Shown: one piece after another, positions 8,648 to 17,441 of the stretch
Layout of the letters: each line of letters opens with the position of its first letter
How positions within the stretch are numbered: the stretch's first letter is position 1
From: Flavobacterium sp. J27
Lineage (GTDB): Bacteria > Bacteroidota > Bacteroidia > Flavobacteriales > Flavobacteriaceae
Reading direction: 5' to 3'
NCBI RefSeq assembly: GCF_004303025.1
Contig: NZ_PJQW01000004.1
Coordinates: 131,183-195,182, forward strand
Length of the DNA: 64,000 nt
Translations under genes and position numbers: made by a program
The notes under the pieces: generated by a model
Database searches by the model: none
What the model was told of the DNA's origin: nothing
What the model saw: the letters and a program-made list of their open reading frames with translations, nothing else

Positions 8648-9638
8648 AATTTTGATTAATATTGTTTTTTTCAAGTATGGTATTGAAGGTGTCTAAATTA
8701 TTCTTGTTTTTAAATTCGGTATATAACATTTGTATTATTTTTTCTGCATCAGAACGATAGGGCGATTTTTGCTGAATGTATATTACATATGCTTTACACA
8801 TATTGTCTAGAGCTTTTTCAAAATCATTTAGGTTTTGAAAATAGATTAATCCAATACCATAAAAAACTTCTGGATTATCCTGTTGAATATCTCTTAGTCT
8901 TTCATAGGCTTTAAGTGCTTTTTTGTATTCTTTTTTATAGGAATACGCTATGGCAATATTTTGTAAAGGCATTAATCCATTTGGATCTATCTTTAAAGAT
9001 TTTTCATAAGCTTTAATAGCATTATCAAATTGATTTAATTTTCTATAACAAACTCCCATATTGTCATATGCAAAAGCAAAATTCGGGTCAACGGTTACAG
9101 CTTTTTTATAGAAACTAATCGCTTTTTCGTAATCTTCAGCATCATAGGCATCTAAACCATTATTATAATATTCTATTGCTAAGGGATTATTTGATAACGA
9201 TTTATTATTTAATTTGTCATTAACCGCAATTTTACTTTTCAAAGCAACACAATTATTCACTAAATAGCGCTCTAAATCATAATAAGCTTCTTTATATTGT
9301 TCTGAATCAGGATTGGAAGCAATAACTATATCTAAATCTTTTTGTTTTGTTTTTGTACTATCGGTAATCGTTTCTGTGTCTATTTCTAAATTTAAAATTT
9401 GTACTCCTAATTGATAAGCTGTAACTTGTTTGTCAATACAAACATTTATCTCTGAAGCGATAGAATCGGTTATTTTGTTTGCAGTACTTATGGAATCAAT
9501 ACATTGACAGGCATTTTCAGCTAATTCTTTTAAAAAGCCATTTTTATCGAATTTAAAAGTGTTTTTCTTTTCTTTTTCTTGGGAAAATAAAGACTGCAAA
9601 ACACAGAATACAGCAATTAGAAGAAATTTATTTTTCAT
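8646..9638 (-). CDS. Exported tetratricopeptide-repeat protein
   Basis: A 330-residue protein with a signal peptide (MKNKFLLIAVFCVLQSLFSQ). Residues about 25-150 form a charged domain with a CQCID motif; several TPR units follow at about 150-300, including AIEYYNNGLDAYDAEDYEKA, FAFAYDNMGVCYRKLNQFDN and MPLQNIAIAYSYKKEYKKA. TPR proteins act as protein-binding scaffolds, here probably in the periplasm or at the outer membrane. It is alone on its strand, with a terminator at 8621-8647. No partner can be named from the context. Confidence 0.8.
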   Translation of the reverse strand: MKNKFLLIAVFCVLQSLFSQEKEKKNTFKFDKNGFLKELAENACQCIDSISTANKITDSIASEINVCIDKQVTAYQLGVQILNLEIDTETITDSTKTKQKDLDIVIASNPDSEQYKEAYYDLERYLVNNCVALKSKIAVNDKLNNKSLSNNPLAIEYYNNGLDAYDAEDYEKAISFYKKAVTVDPNFAFAYDNMGVCYRKLNQFDNAIKAYEKSLKIDPNGLMPLQNIAIAYSYKKEYKKALKAYERLRDIQQDNPEVFYGIGLIYFQNLNDFEKALDNMCKAYVIYIQQKSPYRSDAEKIIQMLYTEFKNKNNLDTFNTILEKNNINQN

Positions 9639-9690
9639 GATACTTTGGGTTAAGAAAATAAAAATATCATTTAAATATGAAATAAAAAAA

Positions 9691-11517
9691 TTATTCGATT
9701 ACCATTTCTTTTAATTGACTTCTGTATTTTTCAAGAATCATGGTCTTATTAATGAAGCCAATAAAAACACCATTTTTAAACACAGGTAAGAGGGAAGTGT
9801 CTGTTTTTTCAAATTTATCTAAAACACATTCAATATTTTCATTATGTCGTATAATCTCTTTTGGTGCCTGCATAATTTCATGAGTGGAAGTGTATTTCAC
9901 TTTGAAAGCCGAAAAAATTATAGTTCTTATCTTGTGATCATCCAAATTTATCAATCCTAATAATTCTTTCTTTTCATTTAACACAGGAAAAACAGTATCG
10001 TCTGAATATTTAATAATTTCAACCAAATTCTCCAAAGAGTTGGATTCAGGAATTGCTTTATAATTGGTTAAAATAAAACTTGAAATATGTAATGAAGTAA
10101 GTATGTTTTTGTCTTTATCATTGGTAAAAACTTCTCCTTTATCTGCCAAGTGTTTAATGTCAAAAGAATAAGGTTCAAATCGTTTGGAAATAGCAAAGCT
10201 AACAGAAGAAACAATCATTAAAGGTACCATAAGGTTATAACCACTGGTTATTTCTGCTATTAAGAAAATGGCAGTTAGTGGTGCATGAAATAAACCACTT
10301 AAAACACCAGCCATACCAACTAATGTAAAATTACTAACTGATAAGTGTTTTGTAATTCCTAATAAGTTAGATAATTGAGCAATAAAAAAACCTAAGTAAG
10401 AACCCACAAATAGGGAAGGTGCAAAATTACCTCCATTACCACCGGAACCTAGTGTTAAACCTGTTGCATATACTTTAATCATCATCGTGATACCTACAAA
10501 GAATAAGAGTATCCATTGGTTTGATTTAAAATCACTCAATAAAGTATTTTCTAGTATTTTTCCTGGATTTGCATTCGCCAAGGTTTTAATACTCTCATAT
10601 CCTTCACCAAATAAAGAAGGAAATAAAAAGATTAATCCAGCTAATATTGCAGCGCCATATAATGCTCTTCGATATTGTCCCATTTTTAAATTTGAAAAGT
10701 GGTGTTCTACTTTTCTAAAAATTCGAGAATAATATATCGACATAAACCCAGACAAAAGTCCTAAAATAATATATTGTGGAATATTATGATAATCAAAGTC
10801 TTCTCCTTGCTTAAAAACCAGAAGAATGTCTTCATTTAAAATGATTGTTGAAACAAGAGCACCTGTCGCTGCACTAATCATAATTGGAATAAAGGCTGTT
10901 ATACTAATTTCTGCTAAAACAACCTCTATAGCAAATAGCACACCCGCTATTGGTGCATTAAAAGCTGCAGCAATTCCTGATGCTACACCACAAGCTAAAA
11001 GTAAGGATCGATCTTTATATGTTAATCGATAGTTTTGAGCATAATTACTTCCAAAAGCAGCACCTGTTATGGTAATAGGAGATTCTAAACCAGCGCTTCC
11101 TCCAAGTCCTACCGTAAACGAACTAGTTAAAATTTGAGAATACATTTGTTTTACCGGCATTATACCTCCTTTTTTTGCAACGGCATACATAATGTGAGAT
11201 GTCCCTTTTTGAATTGATCCATCTAATAGTTTTTTTACAATAACCACTGTAACAAGTATCCCTATAATTGGTAAAATACTATTACTATATGGTAAATGCA
11301 ATAAGTTGTTGAGATATTGAGCAAAATTATAAACTAAGTGGGCAAATGCTTTTAATATGATTACAGCTAATGCAGAGGAAATTCCTACCAAAACACATGA
11401 AAAATAAATAAATTGTCTTGGAGTTAATAGCGATTTTAGAATAAAAACTAATCGTTCTAATTTTTTGAAGCTTCTGCCTAATAATTGAAGAATTGATTTT
11501 TTTTTCTGAACAGACAT
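9691..11517 (-). CDS. ClC-family chloride channel or H+/Cl- antiporter with CBS domains
   Basis: A 608-residue polytopic membrane protein. The ClC signature regions are present: GLGGSAGLESP, with the gating glutamate at residue 145; the second selectivity segment LGSGGNGGNFAPSLFVG; and the motif GMAGVLSGLFHAPLTAIFL. About ten membrane spans cover residues 40-450, and two CBS domains (about 480-600) form the cytoplasmic C-terminus, which in this family can bind nucleotides and regulate transport. The canonical GREGP is AGLESP here; retention of the glutamate is compatible with exchange or gated conduction. Which of the two modes applies cannot be read directly. It is probably cotranscribed with no neighbour (48 bp to the next stop). 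Confidence 0.93.
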   Translation of the reverse strand: MSVQKKKSILQLLGRSFKKLERLVFILKSLLTPRQFIYFSCVLVGISSALAVIILKAFAHLVYNFAQYLNNLLHLPYSNSILPIIGILVTVVIVKKLLDGSIQKGTSHIMYAVAKKGGIMPVKQMYSQILTSSFTVGLGGSAGLESPITITGAAFGSNYAQNYRLTYKDRSLLLACGVASGIAAAFNAPIAGVLFAIEVVLAEISITAFIPIMISAATGALVSTIILNEDILLVFKQGEDFDYHNIPQYIILGLLSGFMSIYYSRIFRKVEHHFSNLKMGQYRRALYGAAILAGLIFLFPSLFGEGYESIKTLANANPGKILENTLLSDFKSNQWILLFFVGITMMIKVYATGLTLGSGGNGGNFAPSLFVGSYLGFFIAQLSNLLGITKHLSVSNFTLVGMAGVLSGLFHAPLTAIFLIAEITSGYNLMVPLMIVSSVSFAISKRFEPYSFDIKHLADKGEVFTNDKDKNILTSLHISSFILTNYKAIPESNSLENLVEIIKYSDDTVFPVLNEKKELLGLINLDDHKIRTIIFSAFKVKYTSTHEIMQAPKEIIRHNENIECVLDKFEKTDTSLLPVFKNGVFIGFINKTMILEKYRSQLKEMVIE

Positions 11518-11565
11518 TAGAAAATTTAAAATTTATGCGAAGTTAGGGTATAAATAAAAAATACG

Positions 11566-12150
11566 CTAATCATTCTCCATTTTTTCTATAGCCATTTTCT
11601 GAATATCTTTAAAAAAAAGAGTAAATTCTATTTCAAAATCTTCATAAAATAATTGTAACTCTTCTACAGCATATTGCATTTTGGAATTGAACTTTGTTCT
11701 GTAATCCATCTGATATAAAATTTTAGCTATTCCATCAATACTGGCATAACTTAATAACCAATTTTCTCTAACCATAGAAGGAAACATTTTCTGAATGCGT
11801 ACAGTAAGAATATCAAAATGCTGTTCTAATAATTGGTAAAAATCAAAAACATATTTCTCTAAAGGTATTTTGCTATAATTTAACCAGTTTTTTGCCAAAA
11901 AATGATCGTAAAAAATATCCATAATAACTCCAGAATAATGCCCATATCGATCATGTAGACGGTGTTTACTTTTTCTAAAAACAGGATGTAAATCTGTAAA
12001 TGAATCGATAGCCCGATGTAACAAAATGCCCTTTTTTATATGCTCTTGATATTTATTGTAATTGTCACCTTTAATACTGTCGGCCATAAAATTCCCGATT
12101 TTTATAAAATCATTATCTCCTGAAAGGTATATGTGTGCTAAAAAGTTCAT
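11566..12150 (-). CDS. Acyl carrier protein phosphodiesterase family (AcpH-like, DUF479)
   Basis: A 194-residue protein beginning MNFLAHIYLSGDNDFIKIGNFMADSIKG, the typical opening of the AcpH/DUF479 family, with conserved HRAIDSFTDLHPVFRKSK and DIFYDHFLA motifs whose His and Asp residues suggest a metal-dependent hydrolase. E. coli AcpH removes the phosphopantetheine arm from acyl carrier protein; that is known for the family, while the substrate here is inferred. The ATG at 12150 is preferred over an in-frame TTG two codons upstream. It diverges from the glmM-like gene. Confidence 0.85.
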   Translation of the reverse strand: MNFLAHIYLSGDNDFIKIGNFMADSIKGDNYNKYQEHIKKGILLHRAIDSFTDLHPVFRKSKHRLHDRYGHYSGVIMDIFYDHFLAKNWLNYSKIPLEKYVFDFYQLLEQHFDILTVRIQKMFPSMVRENWLLSYASIDGIAKILYQMDYRTKFNSKMQYAVEELQLFYEDFEIEFTLFFKDIQKMAIEKMEND

Positions 12151-12243
12151 GGGCAAGATATGGGGTATAACTTTAAATTAAATTTAATATTATTCGTAAA
12201 TATAGTAAAATTTGTTAAGTTTTTTTTTCAAGATGAACTCTCT

Positions 12244-12251
12244 TATCTTTG
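12244..12251 (+). promoter_or_regulatory. -10 element of the glmM-like gene
   Basis: TATCTTTG, an exact TAnnTTTG match 23 bp before the ATG at 12275. It shows that a longer reading from 12212 is not real. The -33 region is only T-rich. Confidence 0.6.
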
Positions 12252-12274
12252 CGTTATTAATACTAAAAAATAAT

Positions 12275-13675
12275 ATGACCTTAATAAAATCAATCTCAGG
12301 AATTCGTGGCACTATTGGAGGTAAAGTAGGAGATAATCTTACACCAGTTGATGCCGTTAAATTTGCCTCGGCTTACGGTACATTTTTAAAACAAAATAAC
12401 AGTTCAATTTTAAAGGATAGGAAATTAAAAGTTGTTATAGGAAGAGATGCAAGGATTTCGGGACCAATGATTCATAATTTAGTACAGAATACATTAGTAG
12501 GTTTAGGAATAGATGTCATCGATTTAGGATTGTCTACCACTCCTACAGTTGAAATTGCAGTGCCTTTGGAAAATGCGGATGGAGGTATTATTTTAACAGC
12601 ATCCCATAATCCAAAACAATGGAATGCTTTAAAGCTATTAAATAAAAAAGGTGAATTTTTAAATGGAGAAGATGGTGCAACCATTTTAAATATCGCTGAA
12701 GAAGAAGCTTTTGATTTTTCTGAAGTAGATCATTTAGGTGAAGTAATTGAGAATTCTTCTTATATGGATATTCATATTGACGAAGTTTTAGCCTTACCTT
12801 TAGTAGATGTTGAATCTGTAAAAGAGAAACAATTTAAAGTTGTGGTAGATGGTGTGAATTCGTCTGGAGGCATTGTTATTCCTAATTTATTAGAACAAAT
12901 GGGAGTGGAAGTTGTAAAACTATATTGTGAGCCAAACGGATATTTTCCTCATAATCCAGAACCTTTAAAAGAGCATTTAGGAGATATTTGTAAATTGGTT
13001 GTGGAAGAAAAAGCAGATTTTGGGATTGTTGTTGATCCAGATGTAGATCGATTGGCTTTTATATCCAATGATGGTGAAATGTTTGGAGAAGAGTATACTT
13101 TAGTAGCAGTAGCAGATTATGTTTTAAGTAAAACCAAAGGAAATACGGTTTCTAATATGTCTTCTTCAAGAGCCTTACGCGATATTACAGAAAAACATGG
13201 AGGGCAATATCAAGCTAGCGCTGTTGGTGAAGTAAATGTAGTAACATTAATGAAAGAAACGAACGCTATCATCGGTGGAGAAGGAAATGGAGGTATTATT
13301 TACCCAGAAAGTCATTATGGAAGAGATAGTTTAGTAGGTATTGCTTTATTTTTAACTCATTTAGCACAACAAAATATTTCTGTTGCAGATTTAAGAGCAA
13401 GTTTACCACACTATTTTATGAGTAAAAATAAAATTGAATTAACACCTCAAATAAATGTCGATTTGCTATTGAAATCGATGACTGAGAAATATAAAAATGA
13501 AGATATTTCTACCATTGATGGCGTAAAAATAGATTTTCCTACTGAATGGGTTCATTTGAGAAAATCAAATACCGAACCCATTATTCGTATTTATACAGAA
13601 GCACTTTCTCAAAATGAAGCAGACGTTTTAGCTGAGCGATTTGTATCAGAAATAAAAGAAATAGCTGGAATTTAA
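12275..13675 (+). CDS. glmM: Phosphoglucosamine mutase / phosphohexomutase (GlmM-like)
   Basis: This enzyme interconverts hexose 6-phosphate and 1-phosphate. In its GlmM role it makes glucosamine-1-phosphate for UDP-GlcNAc and the cell wall. The 466-residue protein has the N-terminal ISGIRGTIGG, the phosphoserine loop TASHNP (Ser110), the metal-binding loop DPDVDRLAF, the sugar loop GEGNGGIIYP and the phosphate-binding RKSNTEPIIRIYTEA near the end. This is the full alpha-phosphohexomutase layout at normal length. The start at 12275 follows a -10 box at 12244. The sequence alone cannot fully separate GlmM from phosphomannomutase activity, but Bacteroidota homologues of this kind are generally called GlmM. 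Confidence 0.88.
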   Translation: MTLIKSISGIRGTIGGKVGDNLTPVDAVKFASAYGTFLKQNNSSILKDRKLKVVIGRDARISGPMIHNLVQNTLVGLGIDVIDLGLSTTPTVEIAVPLENADGGIILTASHNPKQWNALKLLNKKGEFLNGEDGATILNIAEEEAFDFSEVDHLGEVIENSSYMDIHIDEVLALPLVDVESVKEKQFKVVVDGVNSSGGIVIPNLLEQMGVEVVKLYCEPNGYFPHNPEPLKEHLGDICKLVVEEKADFGIVVDPDVDRLAFISNDGEMFGEEYTLVAVADYVLSKTKGNTVSNMSSSRALRDITEKHGGQYQASAVGEVNVVTLMKETNAIIGGEGNGGIIYPESHYGRDSLVGIALFLTHLAQQNISVADLRASLPHYFMSKNKIELTPQINVDLLLKSMTEKYKNEDISTIDGVKIDFPTEWVHLRKSNTEPIIRIYTEALSQNEADVLAERFVSEIKEIAGI

Positions 13676-13687
13676 TTCATTCATTAT

Positions 13688-13714
13688 AAAAGCCGTAAGC
13701 AATTACGGCTTTTT
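13688..13714. terminator. Bidirectional terminator between glmM and the glycosyltransferase operon
   Basis: The stem AAAAGCCGTAA (13688-13698) pairs with TTACGGCTTTT (13703-13713) around a GCAA loop. It overlaps the last codons of the convergent glycosyltransferase gene. Confidence 0.9.
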
Positions 13715-15133
13715 ATCAAAACCTTTACGGGTCATTTCTCCCCAAGAATGACTTCCTTTAATTTTTTGCCAGTTCCCTTTTAATGCAGCATAAATTAAGA
13801 AAGGATGAAAGATAAAAGGTTCTAAAATGGCTGCCCAAACTAGTTTGAAAATATCTTTTATAGATTCGTATTTTTTAAATGTAGCCTCTTCTGAATAAAT
13901 TGCTAAAAAAGAAAAAAACAAAGCAAAAACATAGACAAACAAGACTAATAGAGCAAAAAAGCTCCAACTGATAATACCTAAAAACGCCATTAAAAGAGTG
14001 ATTAATAAACCCGTAAGTTCTATAATAGGTGCTAGATACTCATATAATAGCCAATAGGGGTAACTTACTAATCCCAAAATCTTATATTTTGGATTTAAAA
14101 ACATACGACGATGTATCCAAAGTGTTTCCATGGTACCTCTTGTCCATCGACTTCTTTGTTTCCCTAAAATTTCGTATGATTCAGGTGCTTCTGTCCAACA
14201 TAGTGGATCGGGGATAAATTTAACAGTATAAGGTAGCTTGTTTTCTACCATGTAGCGACGCATGCGAACCACTAATTCCATATCTTCACCTACCGTTTTG
14301 GTATTATAACCGTTTACTTTTAATACAATTTCTTTATCAAACATGCCAAAAGCTCCGCTAATTAAAAGCAGGCCATCTAGTTTTTCCCAAGCCATTCTTC
14401 CTAATATAAAGGCTCTTAAATATTCTAAAACTTGTATTCTTGCTAAGAGATTATCTGGAACATGAACTTTAATTAATTTGCCTGCTTTAATTTCACAGGA
14501 ATTAGCAATTCTAACCACTCCACCTGTAGCAATAATTCTTTCTTTTCCAGTTTCTAAAAATGGTTTTGAAAGTTTTAGTAAAACATCTTTTTCAATAATG
14601 CAATCCACATCGATACACATGACGTACGGATTTTTAGAAAAATTGATTCCTGTGTTTAATGCATCTGCTTTACCACCATTTTCTTTATCAATAATAATTA
14701 ATTTGGAATAGGTAGGGTTTTTAGAAACATATATTTTGCGAACGTTTTTAGTCTTAATTTTTTCTATATAAGGATCTTTACATTCTTCTAAATCAAATGA
14801 AGTCAATAATACTTCCATAGAATTGTCTTTGCTACCATCATTAACAACAATTACGTCAAAATTGTTATATTGGATAGAAAGTAATGAGAGGATGTTCTCT
14901 TTAATTGTTCGTCCTTCATTATAAGCTGGTGCAATGATTGATATTTTCGGAGCATCATTAAAAGCTAATAAAGACTTATAAGGTACTAAACGGTTTTTCT
15001 TTAAATATTGCTTTAAAGAATAAGCAGAAATTACAGCCAAGATTAAATACGATAGCATCACTGTAAAAGCAAAAGCTAAAATAAAGGTATTAAAAAAGGC
15101 AATGTCTGTATTTAACCAACTAATTTCTGTCAT
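13703..15133 (-). CDS. Processive membrane glycosyltransferase, family 2 (PgaC/BcsA-like)
   Basis: A 476-residue enzyme with an N-terminal membrane span (residues about 15-40), a GT2 catalytic domain (SIIAPAYNEGRTIKENI; VIVVNDGSKDNS; DXD-type CIDVDC; ED in VGEDMELVVRMRR; QRSRWTRG), and three or more C-terminal membrane spans from about 360 to 450. The QxxRW motif marks processive polysaccharide synthases such as poly-GlcNAc synthase and cellulose synthase. It is the last gene of a five-gene operon, 7 bp after the HEAT gene, so its polymer is likely moved or modified by the YaiO-like barrel encoded upstream. The sugar used is not determined. The tail FDKKP is short and basic. Confidence 0.88.
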   Translation of the reverse strand: MTEISWLNTDIAFFNTFILAFAFTVMLSYLILAVISAYSLKQYLKKNRLVPYKSLLAFNDAPKISIIAPAYNEGRTIKENILSLLSIQYNNFDVIVVNDGSKDNSMEVLLTSFDLEECKDPYIEKIKTKNVRKIYVSKNPTYSKLIIIDKENGGKADALNTGINFSKNPYVMCIDVDCIIEKDVLLKLSKPFLETGKERIIATGGVVRIANSCEIKAGKLIKVHVPDNLLARIQVLEYLRAFILGRMAWEKLDGLLLISGAFGMFDKEIVLKVNGYNTKTVGEDMELVVRMRRYMVENKLPYTVKFIPDPLCWTEAPESYEILGKQRSRWTRGTMETLWIHRRMFLNPKYKILGLVSYPYWLLYEYLAPIIELTGLLITLLMAFLGIISWSFFALLVLFVYVFALFFSFLAIYSEEATFKKYESIKDIFKLVWAAILEPFIFHPFLIYAALKGNWQKIKGSHSWGEMTRKGFDKKP

Positions 15134-15140
15134 GTAAAGA

Positions 15141-15860
15141 CTAATTATAAAATTTAATAATTCGAGTTGCTAAAACTTGTAGCGATTTGTTTTTTGAATT
15201 ACGAAGTACTTCTATTTGATTGTCATAAGGAACTTTGTTGTTTTTTATAACTGAAAGAATTAATGCTTGTGACCATTCATCTATAATGATATTAAATTTT
15301 TTTAAATGAGTTACAGCAGCAATACCATTAAATTTAATCAGAGCAATAATAGCTTCTATAGCAATTTTTTGGTTTAAATTGGTAAGTGCTTCTTGTATTA
15401 AAGCTATAGAATTTCTGTCTTTCAATGTGGATAAATCTCTAATGGCCTCTATTTTATGTTTCCAAAATGTGGCATGCAATTTTTTCCGAGAATATTCAAT
15501 AAGATGAGTTCGAGTTAAAAAATCTAGTACTTTATCTTGTATGGTACCAGAATAGTTTTGATGCAACACGATACAATATTTTATGGCTAATTTTTGAAAT
15601 AGTATCTTTTTAGCATTTGGATTTTGTATGAAATCGGCAATAGTTTCTTCATTATTGTTAAAAACAAAATTTAAAACAGCGTTTTCTATTTGAGCTTCAT
15701 ATTCTTTTTTTAACAAAACCATATTTATTTTTAATTGCCTTTTAATTAAAGTAATCAGTAATGTAAATACAGAACCTACACCAAAAAGAGCAATTAGAGC
15801 GAGTAAAACCCTAAGTTCAGTTTCCTGATCAAGAATAGATTGTATAAAGAGTATTCGCAT
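15141..15860 (-). CDS. Membrane-anchored HEAT-repeat protein in a glycan operon
   Basis: A 239-residue protein with one membrane span near residues 18-40 (LLALIALFGVGSVFTLLITLI), a basic stop-transfer, and then an all-helical cytoplasmic domain with HEAT-like repeats (KIEAIRDLSTLKDRNSIALIQEAL; IAIEAIIALIKFNGIAAVTHL; SLQVLATRIIKFY). HEAT repeats bind proteins, so it may couple the glycosyltransferase to other partners; this is inference. Its ATG overlaps the stop of the YaiO-like gene by one base (TAATG), and the glycosyltransferase starts 7 bp after its stop, which implies translational coupling. No characterised homologue is recognised. Confidence 0.7.
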   Translation of the reverse strand: MRILFIQSILDQETELRVLLALIALFGVGSVFTLLITLIKRQLKINMVLLKKEYEAQIENAVLNFVFNNNEETIADFIQNPNAKKILFQKLAIKYCIVLHQNYSGTIQDKVLDFLTRTHLIEYSRKKLHATFWKHKIEAIRDLSTLKDRNSIALIQEALTNLNQKIAIEAIIALIKFNGIAAVTHLKKFNIIIDEWSQALILSVIKNNKVPYDNQIEVLRNSKNKSLQVLATRIIKFYN

Positions 15861-17074
15861 TAAAAATGATAGGTTATGTTAGCTTGAAAATGAATTTTAT
15901 CTCGGAAATAATCTGGTGAAACTTCTTCTCTTTCAAATTGAATGTTGGGTGAAAAAGCAAAAGTTTCTGTAATTTTAAATCGTGAAACCAAACCTATTCT
16001 GTAATTTGATACTTTAGAAAAATTGTTATTTGTATAATAAAAATAAGGAGCGCTTCCATGCATTAATTCTAATTGAATATAAGTATCTTTTTCATCAAAC
16101 TTTTTTCTTAATCCTACATAATGTGAAAAGGTTCCTTTGGTATGATCATGGAGAATATAAAAACTTCGATACATAATTTTGTAAGTATCTATAGTATAAC
16201 CAATGTGTCCTGTTGTAATAGTAACGTTATTATAGGTGTCAAAAAATAATTTTTTACCACCTAAAGAAACGGTAAATTGCTTGTCTTCATGAAAAATTTC
16301 TGCACTTACCTTATAGTTTGGAAATAAAACATCATTTGAAATTCCAAAATTCAATAAAGCATACTTTTTTTTGGAAAGTTTTGGGTACCAATCGATTTCA
16401 TATTGTAGTGCCTCTAAATTAGATAAAAACGAATAATTTACACGACCTATTATGGTATGTTTATTTAATTTATGACCATATTCTAAACTCGTTAAATACC
16501 ATATTGGGAAATCGTTATGTAAGGTATTTGTTTGTAAATAACCTAGGGTAATGAAATTTTTCTTTTTACGTGTAATTTCACTTTTTAAATAGGAAATAGT
16601 AGCTCTGTTTTCATCCGTTATTTTAATTTGAGAGACACTGTTTAGCGCTAAATCGGCTTCATTCAATTCGGTATACGCAATGGTTTTTTGCATATAATAA
16701 AATTCAGTATTCTCATATTTTGATATACCAAAATTACAAAGTTCAATTACTTCATTATATTGTTTTCGTTCTTGTTGAATCTGAATTTTTAAGCGAAGTA
16801 TTTCTTCATTAGTTTCTATTTCTGGAATTTCAGAAACTTTATCAAAAGCTTTATTTTTCTCATTATTCCAAAAATATACTTGTGCTAATTTAAATTTAAT
16901 ATCACTAGATTTTGGATATTCTTTTTCTAAATTTTGAAGCGCAGTAATACTTTCTGTCCAGTTTTTCTGTTCTATTAAGTTATTAATTTTATTTAGAGCT
17001 TCTTCTTGACTAAAAAGAGAAGGTGTCATAAATATAAAGAATACTAAAAGCCACCATTTCATAATAAGACTCAT
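15860..17074 (-). CDS. YaiO-like protein: periplasmic TPR region plus outer-membrane beta-barrel
   Basis: A 404-residue exported protein. The signal peptide is KWWLLVFFIFMTPSLFSQ; translation may start at 17074 or at the ATG four codons later. Residues about 25-160 are TPR-like helices (ALNKINNLIEQKNWTESITA; IKFKLAQVYFWNNEKNKAFD); from about 170 the chain alternates like a beta-barrel and ends in an aromatic strand (FQANITYHF), the typical outer-membrane C-terminus. This two-part layout matches YaiO-family proteins and recalls PgaA, which exports poly-GlcNAc. With the adjacent glycosyltransferase it is a candidate export pore or modifying platform. Function is inferred from architecture and context. 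Confidence 0.78.
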   Translation of the reverse strand: MSLIMKWWLLVFFIFMTPSLFSQEEALNKINNLIEQKNWTESITALQNLEKEYPKSSDIKFKLAQVYFWNNEKNKAFDKVSEIPEIETNEEILRLKIQIQQERKQYNEVIELCNFGISKYENTEFYYMQKTIAYTELNEADLALNSVSQIKITDENRATISYLKSEITRKKKNFITLGYLQTNTLHNDFPIWYLTSLEYGHKLNKHTIIGRVNYSFLSNLEALQYEIDWYPKLSKKKYALLNFGISNDVLFPNYKVSAEIFHEDKQFTVSLGGKKLFFDTYNNVTITTGHIGYTIDTYKIMYRSFYILHDHTKGTFSHYVGLRKKFDEKDTYIQLELMHGSAPYFYYTNNNFSKVSNYRIGLVSRFKITETFAFSPNIQFEREEVSPDYFRDKIHFQANITYHF

Positions 17075-17078
17075 TCTT

Positions 17079-17441
17079 TTACACTTTTTTAATGATACGT
17101 TTCATTCTTTGCAATAATACGGAAGGACTAAAAGGTTTTACTATGAAATCATCGGCACCTAATTCTAAAATTTCCATTTCGGTTTGTTCTACACTCGATG
17201 CTGTTAAAACGATAACAGGAATGTCATACTTTTTTTTTACTTCAAATACAATTTGTTTTCCGCTAGTAAAAGGTAGGTTTAAGTCGGTAATTATTAAATT
17301 GATGTCGTTATGATTTTCATTGATAAAATGCATACCTTCTAGTCCATTATCAAATTCATGGACTTGGTAATCATTTGATTTTAAAAAAAAAGCTAATGAC
17401 TTTCTTAAGATATCTTCATCTTCAATAAGTACCAATTTCAT
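17079..17441 (-). CDS. Single-domain response regulator (receiver only)
   Basis: A 120-residue CheY-like receiver domain: acidic pocket EDED (residues 7-10), phosphoacceptor Asp53 in ITDLNLP, the switch segment VIVLTASS, and the conserved Lys in FIVKPFSP. It has no output domain, so it must act by protein contact. Its start overlaps the upstream hybrid kinase by 20 bp and it ends 4 bp before the YaiO-like gene. It is therefore a likely acceptor of phosphate from the Hpt domain of that kinase, and may directly control the glycan machinery rather than transcription; this is inference. Confidence 0.92.
   Translation of the reverse strand: MKLVLIEDEDILRKSLAFFLKSNDYQVHEFDNGLEGMHFINENHNDINLIITDLNLPFTSGKQIVFEVKKKYDIPVIVLTASSVEQTEMEILELGADDFIVKPFSPSVLLQRMKRIIKKV

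Noticed and set aside
12212..12274. Upstream extension of the glmM-like gene
   Set aside because: It would begin before the -10 box at 12244, and the family starts at MTLIKSISGIRG.
17092..17313. Plus-strand reading frame opposite the receiver gene
   Set aside because: It is antisense to a clear receiver domain and has no independent evidence.
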